Below, piece by piece: positions 25,561-37,796 of a stretch of 64,000 nt of DNA (its first letter is position 1; the number at the start of each line of letters is the position of its first letter). This DNA comes from Sipunculus nudus (taxonomy: Eukaryota; Annelida; Sipuncula; Golfingiida; Sipunculidae). The notes under the pieces are model-generated. The model made no database searches. It was not told the DNA's origin and saw only the letters and a list, made by a program, of their open reading frames with translations. The translations under genes were made by a program, and so were the position numbers. The stretch covers positions 37,140,159 through 37,204,158 of the forward strand of contig CM049313.1 of assembly GCA_026874595.1 (NCBI GenBank), given 5' to 3'.

Positions 25561-26549
25561 GCTTTATTAAACGTTCTTATTAAGACACTACGATACTGGT
25601 GTTGAATTGTTTAACCTGGCTGTTTTTTATGTCTTCTTATATATGATCCACTTAACATGGGAGGCATTCATCTGAGCAAGGGAATAATGTGTTTTTCTTA
25701 TATGCTTCAAAAGAGGCAACAATTTATTTTACAATACAGAAAGCAGACAGACACCCTGAACAAGCATATATGAATATGGTGGCACAATTTGTGATGTCAT
25801 ATTAATCATTCAATAGATCACTAATCTTTGTAAGCAATGCTGGGTGTAAATGATGATACCGTTAACCTGAAAAAGGTAGCCAATGCATCAACCATCCAAT
25901 AATTTTCTTAATGGACTTCCTAAATGATTTCAATTTAAGAATTTTTTTACCACAAACTTTCCCACAAACAAACCTTTATTAGTATATAAAATAAAAATAT
26001 CAACTACTGATTAAAAGTACTGTTTTAAAGTTTTTTTAAATGCTTAAGTCTGTATATCCAATGAAGTTCCTTCATTTAAAAATGCTCCAAAAATAAAGTA
26101 CTTAATGAAAATCATTAATTAAACCTTTAAAAATGTTTAACATCAATTCATCAACAAGTCCCTTTAAAAATGGGAAACATGAGATTAGTTTCAGTGTAAT
26201 TAAATTTTAAGCTTTCAATAACAACACCATTAATTCTTACATTGAGATTATTTAATGCCTTTCAAACGTAATGCAATAATTCAATTTTTATGTTCTTACA
26301 TCTATGTGGGTTTAGAGAATGACCAGTTTGAAAATCCCTGGTGATCATGAGATTAAGATGAAAACTTGAAGTGCTGGAGTGCCATTTACTCCTTATTAGC
26401 ATACAAGGTTGAGTTTGTTTCTTCCACGGTAAATGGGACATAGAAAGCTTATTTTTTTCTCAAAGTGCACAGCTATAATAGCTATCAAGTCTCACAAGGT
26501 TTGAGTAGCTTGTATCTTATGGGAAACATGTTGTCTGTGTAGTAGCTTT
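25561..26549. other. AT-rich DNA, no gene seen
   Basis: Nothing recognisable before the 32-bp array begins. Confidence 0.5.
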
Positions 26550-28870
26550 TTATTCTCACAGAAAATGAACAGTAGATCTCTCATCTCATAAGAAATGAAT
26601 AGTAACTTGATTAAATCACAGGAAATGAGTATAGTAGCTTTCTCATCTTAAAGGACACAAGTATAGAAGCTTTCTCATCTCACAGGACATGAGTATAGTA
26701 GCTTTCTCATTTTACAGGACACAAGTATAGTAGCTTTCTCATTTTACAGGACATGAGTATAGTAGCTTTCTCATTTTACAGGACATGAGTATAGTAACTT
26801 TCTCATCTCACAGAACATGAGAATAGTAGCTTTCTCAGCTCACAGGACATGAGTATAGTAGCTTTCTCATTTTACAGGACATGAGTATAGAAGCTTTCTC
26901 ATCTCACAGGACATGAGTATAGTAGCTTTCTCATTTTACAGGACATGAGTATAGTAACTTTCTCATTTTACAGGACATGAGTATAGTAGCTTTCTCATCT
27001 CACAGGACATGAGTATAGTAGCTTTCTCATTTCACAGGACATGAGTATAGTAGTTATCTCATCTCACAGGACATGAGTATAGTGGCTTTCTCATTTTACA
27101 GGACATCAGTATAGTCGTTTTCTCATCTCACAGGACATGAGTTTATCTCACAGGACATGAGAATAGTAGCTTTCTCATCTCACAGGACATGAGTATAGTA
27201 GCTTTCTCATTTTACAGGACATGAGTATAGTAGCTTTCTCATTTTACAGGACATGAGTATAGTAGCTTTCTCATCTCACAGGACATGAGTACAGTAGCTT
27301 TCTTATCTCACAGAATATGAGTATAGTAGCTTTCTCATCTCACAGGACATGAGTATAGTAGCTTTCTCATCTCACAGGACATGAGTATAGTAGCTTTCTC
27401 ATCTCACAGGACATGAGTATAGTAGCTTTCTCATCTCACAGGACATGAGTATAGTAGCTTTCTCATCTCACAGGACACGAGTATAGTAGCTTTCTCATCT
27501 CACAGGACATGAGTATAGTAGCTTTCTCATTTTACAGGACATGAGTACAGTAGCTTTCTCATCTCACAGGATATGAGTATAGTAGCTTTCTCATTTTACA
27601 GGACATGAGTATAGTAGCTTTCTCATCTCACAGGACATGAGTATAGTAGCTTTCTCATCTCACAGGACATGAGTATAGTAGCTTTCTCATCTCACAGGAC
27701 ATGAGTATAGTAGCTTTCTCATCTCACAGGACATGAGTATAGTAGCTTTCTCATCTCACAGGACATGAGTATAGTAGCTTCCCATCTCACAGGACATGAG
27801 TATAGTAGCTTTCTCATTTTACAGGACATGAGTACAGTAGCTCTCTTATCTCACAGAATATGAGTATAGTAGCTTTCTCATCTCACAGGACATGAGTATA
27901 GTAGCTTTCTCATCTCACAGGACATGAGTATAGTAGCTTTCTCATCTCACAGGACATGAGTATAGTAGCTTTCTCATCTCACAGGACATGAGTATAGTAG
28001 CTTTCTCATCTCACAGGACATGAGTATAGTAGCTTTCTCATCTCACAGGACATGAGTATAGTAGCTTTCTCATTTTACAGGACATGAGTACAGTAGCTTT
28101 CTCATCTCACAGGACATGAGTATAGTAGCTTTCTCATTTTACAGGACATGAGTATAGTAGCTTTCTCATTTTACAGGACATGAGTATAGTAGCTTTCTCA
28201 TTTTACAGGACATGAGTACAGTAGCTTTCTTATCTCACAGAATATGAGTATAGTAGCTTTTTCATCTCACAGGACATGAGTATAGTAGCTTTCTCATCTC
28301 ACAGGACATGAGTATAGTAGCTTTCTCATCTCACAGGACATGAGTATAGTAGCTTTCTCATCTCACAGGACATGAGTATAGTAGCTTTCTCATCTCACGG
28401 GACATGAGTATAGTAGCTTTCTCATCTCACAGGACATGAGTATAGTAGCTTTCTCATTTTACAGGACATGAGTACAGTAGCTTTCTCATCTCACAGGATA
28501 TGAGTATAGTAGCTTTCTCATTTTACAGGACATGAGTATAGTAGCTTTCTCATCTCACAGGACATGAGTATAGTAGCTTTCTCATCTCAAAGGACATGAG
28601 TATAGTAGCTTTCTCATCTCACAGGACATGAGTATAGTAGCTTTCTCATTTTACAGGACATGAGTATAGTAGCTTTCTCATTTTACAGGACATGAGTATA
28701 GTAGCTTTTTTTCATCTCACAGGACATGAGTATAGTAGCTTTCTAATCTCACAGGACATGAGTATAGTAGCTTTCTCATCTCACAGGACATGGGTATAGT
28801 AGCTTTCTCATTTTACAGGACATGAGTATAGTAACTTTCTCTTCTTACAGGACGCAAGTATCCGGTAGTA
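26550..28870 (+). repeat. Large minisatellite, 32-bp unit, about 72 copies, higher-order structure
   Basis: The unit TTTCTCATCTCACAGGACAT followed by GAGTATAGTAGC repeats for about 2.3 kb. Two main variants alternate in blocks: CATCTCACAGG and CATTTTACAGG. Rarer marker variants (ACAGTAGCTTTCTTATCTCA...AATATGAG near 27292, 27835 and 28215; GGATATGAG near 27570, 28110 and 28495) recur together, indicating duplication of multi-unit blocks. The outermost units (26550-26640 and 28840-28870) are diverged. Each unit contains a pyrimidine tract ending in CAG that resembles a 3' splice site on the plus strand. Confidence 0.95.
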
Positions 28871-29889
28871 GCTTTCTTGATTAATTTAGATTCTAAACTT
28901 GGCTGGCCCAGTTTAAAATCTGCCAAGACCAGATTTAAATCCAGAAGTCTCCTCCTCAGGATATTACTCTGGGCTGATCCAATTTATAACTAGGCAGGCA
29001 CAGATTGTGCTGTAATCTGGATCAGCCTAGATCTAAATTTTAACATACACATATTTATATATATATATATACACATGGTCCTTTAAAAAGTTAACACCTC
29101 TTCAGTTCTGGATGATTTTCTGCAGCCTATGATGTATGGTGTACTGAGTGCTGTAGTAAGTCATTAGTTAAACTGCATTACATTTCTTTGGGCTTTCTTT
29201 CGGAATGAGAGCTAGATATGTCACTGTAGAGAAAAATACAAAATCTTGCAAAAAAGTATAAAATATAAGTAGGAAGAAAGTATCAAACAATATTAAATAT
29301 AACGTCTAAAGTCTAAAATCACCATCGTGAAGTGTATGACAGAAAAAATTATAACTGTGTTTTCATTCCTGAAAAACTAAGAAAAACATGCATAGTTTTA
29401 AAGGAATTAAAGTATAAATCTTTCAAAAGGTGTAGGTGGCAGCACTGTAAGAGTTGGGCATTAGATGTCACGGTTCAATGGACATGTTACTCATATCATC
29501 CAGTCATTAGCAGATACCAGCGAGGGCCCTGATAAAACACACACAAATTAAGAAAACTCATTAATATGACTTAAGGTGACATTCTCTGGGCTTAATCACC
29601 CATGCTTTACCATAAAATAAGAAAATGACAGTCACAACATTAACCAAGTCATTAGGTGAAAAGATTGCTGTGCCAAGCATGGATGAATCATATGAAACCA
29701 AAGACCATTTGACACAATTAATGCTTGACCTTTTTTCCCTTTGTTTATAAAGATCAGATGACACGTCATGGTGAGGGGTTTGTATAAAACATTCTATTTC
29801 TTGTTTTTAAAACATTAACATAGATCTGCTATAAAAAAGTGAAAATTAATAAACTTATTTTGTGTGGTGCCATCAATATGCCAAAACAG
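28871..29889. other. Unique DNA with AT microsatellite, no gene seen
   Basis: A short (AT)n run lies near 29055-29072. The block 28880-29040 contains repeated TCTGG/GATCAGCC-like words but no recognisable element. No exon seen. Confidence 0.5.
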
Positions 29890-30970
29890 GCAAAGGAAGC
29901 TTACGAGTTATTTAAATGCATACCCACACTGTGAGCCAATCACATGCAACAACCTTTCAGTGACAGTTTGGATTCCGTTAAGGGACGACCAATGATGTCG
30001 GAGATGAACCAAACAAACATAAATCTGTTGAACAGAATATAAGCTTTGGCTAAAGAGTCTGCCGCTGCCTTCCAACGCACGTCAGAAAAAACTATTTACG
30101 AGCCTTTAAAACACACACAATGGAAGATATCAGGGGTCCAGCACACCAGTGACTAGGAACTCAGATAACACTATCTGTATGGTCGTTTCAGTTTTTATGC
30201 AAAAGGCCAAAGGATGTCAAGTTCATGATAAACACAAAAATGAACCCTTACGCTTCTTGCAAACAAGACAATTCCCAAAGCAGCGCTAAAGCTTGTACCT
30301 CTGAAATCTGCAGCAGATTCAGAATGGGGCGTTCAAACAGTGCTGTGGTTTTGTTACGCGGCTACAATTTATTGACTTGCGAGAAAAAAAGGCTCTGGCG
30401 TCCCGAGAGAGGTGCCCTCTGCTCCACCAATAAAGCAGTGACCTGGGGTTAGGGCTTGCTCAGCTAATCCTCAGGCCAACAGCATCAATTTCCACACAAG
30501 GAGCCACCCTTTCAACATGGACCTGCCTTCTGGCTACAATCACCAGTGATGCGACTGATCCATTTTAGCTGGACCTTCCAGAAACACTAGGGGCACCTGC
30601 GGTGACACACAATTAGTCACAAGTAACCCAAATTACCGCAAATGCCATCCAACCTAAAAATGAAGTTGCCTCTCCACCTGAAGGGATTATCCGCCCGATT
30701 ACTCGCAGATCCAAGCGTACAGACTCCTGTGGAAAACTCTCCGCTCACACACCTCCATTCCCCACCACGATACACCATGCAGACATCTATTTCATGGCAG
30801 CTAGTTTATTTAATCCCTTTGTCTATTTACTATCAATCACTCCGCTGGCTTTCAAGTTGGCATTTTTATTTCCGAGTTCATTACAAGCACCATTTAACTC
30901 CAAAAGCCTCAGGATCAGCTTTAAAAGTTACAGCATTATTTAAGTCAATATGGCCTTGGTTTAGTTCAGA
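29890..30970. other. Long GC-richer unique island, candidate conserved non-coding element
   Basis: About 1.1 kb of high-complexity sequence without repeat similarity in the window (for example CTCTGGCGTCCCGAGAGAGG and CACACAATTAGTCACAAGTA). Several chance frames are open, including 30642-30995, but none shows a domain or splice borders. This is the longest such island and the best candidate here for a conserved regulatory block. Confidence 0.3.
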
Positions 30971-31494
30971 ACTAAAAAAAAACTTAAATGTTTGATGTTT
31001 ATCGTTGAAGGTTTGAGCTGAAGAAAACTATCAGCACAACCAGTCTCACACTCCCAAAGGCAAATCTAATTTCCACTTTAAATAAAATATCATATCAATG
31101 GAGTATGTTAATTATACACTTTTTGGTTTAAGTACACTGAAAAGAAAGATCATATGATTTAATACAACTATACAAGTATACTGGTCAAAATCATAATCAT
31201 AACTGCACCTGTTGCTACAAGAAGTTCATGACCCATAATTATACAAAGCACTGTCATATGATCTGAATACCATGAGTATGTTATTATGCTTCAAAAGATA
31301 TCCCTTAACAGTGGTTTATGGATTTATGCCATTAGTTTTGCAAAACATTAGGACATTAATGACATAAATATAGACAGAACAAATTATATCAAATAAGACA
31401 TATATAAATATAGGAAAAGGCTAAATGGTGATAGTTAAATATAAATTCAGATCCTGCAGCCGTCATGCCCCTGTTTAACTGGGGCAGGGTACAG
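30971..31494. other. AT-rich DNA, no gene seen
   Basis: No feature recognised. Confidence 0.5.
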
Positions 31495-31985
31495 CTGTGA
31501 AAAAGTAAGCAATTTTAGTCTTTATATAGCATGTATTGGCTGGAATGTCTGTAAAACTATGTCTTTATATAGCATGTATTGGCTGAAATATCTGTAAAAC
31601 TCTGTCTTTATATAGCACGTATTGGCTGGAATATCTGTAAAACTGTCTTTATATAGCATGTATTGGCTGGAATATCTGTAAAACTCTGTCTTTATATAGC
31701 ATGTTTTAGCTGGAATAACTGTAAAACTCTGTCTTTATATAGCATGTATTGGCTGGAATATCTGTAAAACTCTGTCTTTATATAGCATGTATTGGCTGGA
31801 ATATCTGTAAAACTCTGTCTTTATATAGCATGTATTGGCTGGAATATCTGTAAAACTCTGTCTTTATATAGCATGTTTTAGCTGGAATATCTGTAAAACT
31901 CTGTCTTTATATAGCATGTATTGGCTGGAATATCTGTAAAACTCAGTCATTTTATAGCATGTATTGGCTGGATTGATTTTTTTTT
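31495..31985 (+). repeat. Minisatellite, 43-bp unit x ~11
   Basis: The unit CTCTGTCTTTATATAGCATG followed by TATTGGCTGGAATATCTGTAAAA repeats in register. Two copies read GTTTTAGCTGGAATA in place of GTATTGGCTGGAATA. The last copy decays into GATTTTTTT. Confidence 0.95.
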
Positions 31986-34329
31986 AATAAATAATATTTC
32001 TGAGAACTTTTTTTTCAGTTAATAATGATTACAATGATGTTCTGCTTGTGATACCTGCTGGTGTCATTCAAGTGTGTATAAAAAATAAGATCATTTTAGG
32101 TAAATACAACATTCAACTAAAGAATACCATAAACTCCCCTGATCACATGTCATGCTTCCAATAAAATACTCCCACGAGCGGAATCCAAAAGTACTTAGGC
32201 ATTCAAGCCGTTTTAAATAAAGTTGGCCTTGATTTCTCTGGTGAATATGGTTTTTACACCAGGGCTGCAGACTTCCTGTTCCCAAGCCTCGCTGGTTTAC
32301 GGTCCCATGGTATATATCTTTTATTTAAATGGCTATGGATTACCAGTTACACTAATGTAGCACTGCTCAGGGACACCCCTTTTACTATGGACTTATATCT
32401 ATCCATGAATAATGGAATCATAAATTATCCAAGTAAAGTGCAAATACCAAATGGCTGAACAACAATATAACAATATAAAACAAAATAAGAAATAAATGTA
32501 TAGAGAAAAAATCATGTTGACTCTTTGACTCAGTGCCTGACATCTGACCTTTTGACCTTATAAAACAGTCAGGTCAGCTTATGACCTTTAATCCTTGATC
32601 TTTCAAAATTAAACATGTCATAAACTACAAATGTATACCAAATTTGGTGACAATGCCAAAATAACCTGTCATATTTGTTGTGCCATAAAAAATCAACATC
32701 CTCTTGTTTTCTAGTTGTAGGCTGAAACATACCCTTATGAAAAAGTCAGACAAAAGTGGAATAGACAGAGAAAATAGTTCTCAGTAGAAAAAAAAAACTA
32801 AAAAAGGAGACCAAAAGTGGGAAGGAAACCACATATGTAACTAAATTATTCACAGTCAAACTAAACAAATGAATGTGATCTACCGTATAAAGTAATATGA
32901 CTGAAAACATATTACAACAATTTTTATATGGGGCTCAGTCTGTATTAGCATTTAAGCGATCACAAAGTACTCCATATCACCCTATCCTATAATAAGGATA
33001 AATAAAAAGTTCATTTTCACAGTCAGCAATTGATGGCGTTTTGAATTTGCATGTTACAAAGCAAAAAATGTATGAGAAAGTAGGAAATAATAGGTAACTT
33101 GAGGAAAAAGTAGGGAAAATAGAATTGAGACTAAAAAGGAAGAGAAAGAAGGCATGTTTGATAGCCTGCTAATTGCATCATATATTTGTACCTCTGTTTA
33201 TTTTAAGAAAAGCTAGTACTTATATCAAGTATATCAATTTAAGTTGCTTCATCTGCTTACAATAACCGATTTTATCTATTTTAACAAAATCTACTCATAC
33301 CTTAACTGATGTGTAATTCTTTATGGTACACATCCAATATTTAGCAAAGTGTGGAACAGAGCAAGGTGGCACAGTTACTTTATTCTTATAATGCTGAGTT
33401 TTATTGGTAGCTTCGTTAATCAAGTTGTTTAATTCACACTGCATCCTTAATTCATGAAACACAGTTTTTATTACTGCAGGAGTGCTTTAGGTTCAAAATG
33501 GAGTAATGTCCAAAACACAAGTCTGCATTGTTAATAGTCAGCTAATCATGGACTTCCACACTGTCATTATAACAAATATTTCCTCAAACACCTATTATCA
33601 TTCCGTCCCTCTTTCTTTCACTGTCCTGTTTCACTGTTTTTAACTTGTCTAAACTCAAGTGTGAAAGTTACTTTCCATTTCAGGATAAAGAGAAAAACCT
33701 AAGAACACTTGGTTGTTTCCATATATGATATTAAACTTTGCCATCCTCACCACTTATGCTGATAAGAATAAAACCTCCAGTGATGGAATTTGATCTAATA
33801 TACAACACTGTTTAAATCATTCAACAATGACAAACTTAATCAAGAAAGCTCTGAATAACTGACAGTCACATTTCACATTTCTACTCTCAAATATGTATGG
33901 GCCATGATAAAGACAGATAGGCACTCCATATGAATTAAACCTTGGACTACTGTAAAAGCTATTTTACATTATGTTGATGGTCACTTGGCTAAAATGAAAG
34001 TGATTCAGGATGAATATATTTAATGGACTACTTACTACTTGAGTTTGATCTCTCATGCTTGTTAAGGATCCAATTTTATACATACGTTGTAACAAACATG
34101 AAATGAACATCAGTTAAAATATCAATATAGGAACATATGATAATACTGATACAACAGGGCTTGAAATTAGTGTATGTCTGAATGACCATCAGAATTAACC
34201 AGTAATTTTAACTAGAGTCTGGTAAATTTGGTTAGCACTAGCCCCCTTGGTGAGCAATTATCTGTTTGGGATGTGATTAATCCAAATGGCAATTGCCAAA
34301 TGGCAGGAATAATGCAAATATTAGAAATA
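31986..34329. other. Unique AT-rich DNA, no gene seen
   Basis: No exon, array or clear element. The block 32510-32720 has TGACCTTT/AAATTTGGTGACAATG phrases reminiscent of the tandem-core repeats but cannot be assigned to a family. Confidence 0.5.
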
Positions 34330-35215
34330 TAACTAGAATACGGGAAGTCGACAAGCGACTACATGTATCCGCCGAAATGGGACGGGTGAAGTGAGGCATG
34401 GATTGAGTATTAGCATGGATGTCTGCAGCCGAAATGTGTATGTAGGTTGTGCCACCTACCACAAAATCCAGAAAGCTATCAGAGTTGTATGCAAATGCAA
34501 AAAGTCAAACCACTGCTGAGATATGAGTGATTTTATCCTACGGCAGACAGACGGATGGACACTGTGCAAAAATGGTTGCAGATGGCAGCACTAGGTTTGT
34601 GTATGGTAAGGAGCTATGTGAGATCTATACACATGCAAAATTTTGTCCCAATCGGCCAAACCGTTCCGAGATATGAGCTTGGATGTCTGCAGCGTAAATG
34701 TGAATGTAGGTGGCGCCACTTGTCATAAAATCAAGAAAGCTTAACAGGATGTATACACATGCAAAATTTCAGGTGAATAAGTCCAACCAATGCAGAGATA
34801 TGAGTGATTTTATCCCAAGGCAGATGAACAGATAGACGCTGTGCAAAAATAGTTGCAGGTGGCACCACCATTTTATGAATGTTATAAAGCTATCCAAGGG
34901 CTACATTTGTACAAATTTTTTTTCCGGATCTGTCAAATGGTTCCCAAGATATGTGGGTTAATGTGTCAAAACAGACGCACAGATGGACACACTGGAGAGA
35001 GGAAAGGTCAAAGGTCAATACAAAATCAGGGCGCAGCAGTTCACATGTGACCTGAACATAATCCCGGGTTTCGTAAAATTCCGCCCAGCGGTTACGGAGG
35101 AGTTCTCCGGACACCTATGCGGGGGTGGCAGCGGCAGCTGCGGTGGAAGCAGCGGCTGTGGGCTGAAAACATAGTATCCGCAAAACTCCGTTTTTGCAGA
35201 TACAACAATAATGAC
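34330..35215 (+). mobile_element. Tandem-core element, family B (copy 1, complete-looking)
   Basis: The left end contains AGTCGACAAGCGACT (34346-34360), a 5-bp hairpin, then GTATCCGCCGAAAT. Two core modules follow, with palindrome variants at 34709 (GGTGGCGCCACT) and 34858 (GGTGGCACCACC). They sit 86 and 88 nt before GAGATAT and AAGATAT. The right part holds CAGCAGTTCACATGTGACCT, then a GGT/GGC/GCA-rich tract (35118-35160), then a 30-nt hairpin at 35174-35203 (GTATCCGCAAAA ... TTTTGCAGATAC). The left-end word GTATCCGC recurs as an arm of the 3' hairpin. No coding capacity is seen. Confidence 0.7.
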
Positions 35216-37796
35216 TGTGTCATCCCATGCAAGAGACTTCCATAAATTTAAACATTATTAACAGTATAAAATATACAAAGCTATGTAATGCATAATGATT
35301 TTCAAACATAATCCTGAAAACAAGATTTTTTTAAAATACATTTTCTGTCCTGCCAAGCTGAACTGCTCGGTAGACAATGTTTTTACTTTCAAGTGATGTA
35401 CAATATTTGACCTTGTATTGTGCACTGATGAATACCCCAGCCCTTAATTATGATGTAATTTCTCTATCCTTTCATCCTAACTCCAAATACTGCCAGAGGA
35501 TATATTAACTGGATACGCTGGAGGTATCCCTGCTAGACATTACTTACAGACACACGTACACACACACCTGATGACCTTACAGTCTCACTGATCCTTGATG
35601 CCAACTACAATTACTTCTGGCCACAAATACTGTACATATTGTCTTTATTCTTCCTCAATCGTCATACCCCAACACACGTACAAGTTACATATGAAATAAA
35701 TTTGACATACACCCACAATTCTAGATGTCCGATTTCTTTCAACTGAGGCTGTATTCAATCATTTTAATCTTGGGCAAAAAACAGTGGCTCCAGCAATAAT
35801 TATAATACTTATTGGTTGGAGTGGCATGAGCTTCATCTATAACATATTTTAGTTTTCTTGATGTTGCATTATGTTATCCTGTTTTCTCATTGATTTTTCC
35901 ATCTAAACAGCCTAAGTAGGTCACTGGGTACATCGCCTGATAAAGTCACTTGTTTTTCTGCACTGGCTGGCCTTAGAAGAAGTTCTTTTTCCCCCCATCT
36001 CTTTTGTTATTCAGCAGGGCTATTGATACCCTGACATTAAATGCTCCTTTGATGTGATATATTGATTAAATCTTATAATAAGCACATGTACGTGGCAAGT
36101 GGCCCTAGTCAGCAAAGACTCATTAGTTTTACTCCTCTCCACAAGGTGGCAGGAAGTATCAAGCTGCTCTTTCAAAGCTGAAGACTTTGGGGGGGGATTA
36201 ACAACTGAAACTAATAGTGTTCAAAGCATGTGTTGCTGACATTAAATCAAAATCATAAGTTGATGTATATATGAACCTGTAAGTGGTACACACAAACATG
36301 TAAAATTATAATTATATGAAGTATATTTTCAATTAATTAACTGTAACAGACCAATTGCTCATTCAATCTGAAAGGAATTATTTGATTGGTAAATATCTGA
36401 CAGAAAATTGTCTGTTTTGAGGTTTGCATTGAGGTCAATACAGCTAAGGGTAAACTTCTATATAATAACAATATATAATTGCTTAACTTAAGCATTTTGC
36501 CTTCACATTACACTGATGAAAACCCTGGACACAAAAGCAGCTACAAATATTCCATAATAGATAGTGTACAAAAAAACAGAATAAACAAAAGTGTGAAGAG
36601 TGCAAAATAACTGCACAAGTACTTGAGTCATTTTTTTTTCAAAATAATATTCTCATTTACTAGGTTTTGTGGAGATTTCAAAGATGAAAGCAGACAGAGA
36701 TTTGGATAATTATAGGCAGGGCACATGTTAAATGCCATCCAATCAAGTACACTATATAGTTCAAACTAGAACAGACCTCCCTAAATCCAGCATAAACATA
36801 CCAAATGACGTCCTGTCTGACTGATTAATGTTTGTTTTCGGGATCACCTGAAACGACAAATTTACTATGATCCACCATGCTGCACCAACATCAAGGTACA
36901 TTTATTATTGACAAAGTTCTGCACTCACAATAATCACAACACATTAATAACCATGCACTAGATTGACCCATATCTCTTACCGACAAAAATTCTATCTACA
37001 CAGCCAAAACAACCCAACTATGTCTTCTCGTCAGCAGACATTCTTGTGGCATCATTGATATTTTTTTTTATTATAAAAATAACTGAAAGGACACAAGTAC
37101 TAATGATTTTGTCTCATGATATTTTTGTAATTTATTTTTCAATATTTTATTTGAAAATTAACGGTCACAACACGAATGACATATGTTTATAATATTAACT
37201 GTTATAAAAGCCTTGGAACTGATCACTGTTATATGACATATTGTATTATTCAGATGACCCACTTTGGTTGATTGCATGTCACATTATTTACAGGATAAAC
37301 ATCTGGCCACTGATGTCAGTTTTCCCTCTTAATACGATCTTTGTCCTTGACTTTTCTCATTCAACTTTTTAAACTGTCTCCCGAAAGTTTGACCAAATTT
37401 AACCCAGATATAAAACCCAGACAACACAGTTCCACCTATGCCAAATCATGTCTCGTCAGTGGTGAATAATTAACTGAAAAATACCAGACTCATGAACAAT
37501 GAAAGAAATACTGCTCAGTGAATTATGCAGACCCTTTATCAAAGTTTCAACACCAGATTGTCATCAACCAAATCTCTTGAAAATTTTATAAATTAGGTAC
37601 AAATGACAAATACTTGGACTTTCATGTTAAACAAGGCCTACAGGCCTAATGTAAACCTGTGCAAAGTATGAATGGAGGTTTATTTTTAAAATTTAATATT
37701 GATCCTTTTAAGTCCTGCATATCTACCTTAGTCATTATGATTTCAGCAAAATGGACATTTTGGACCTGCAAGTTTCAGACTAGGACATTTAAAAAC
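35216..37796. other. Unique DNA, no gene seen
   Basis: No recognised exon or element. A G8 run lies near 36189. A 36-bp sequence at 37629-37664 recurs at 2266-2300. Confidence 0.5.

Noticed and set aside
26550-28870. 32-bp repeats of CRISPR-like length
   Set aside because: Head-to-tail copies with no spacers; an ordinary minisatellite.
30642-30995. 117-codon plus-strand frame
   Set aside because: No recognised domain and no splice context; lies in a likely non-coding island.
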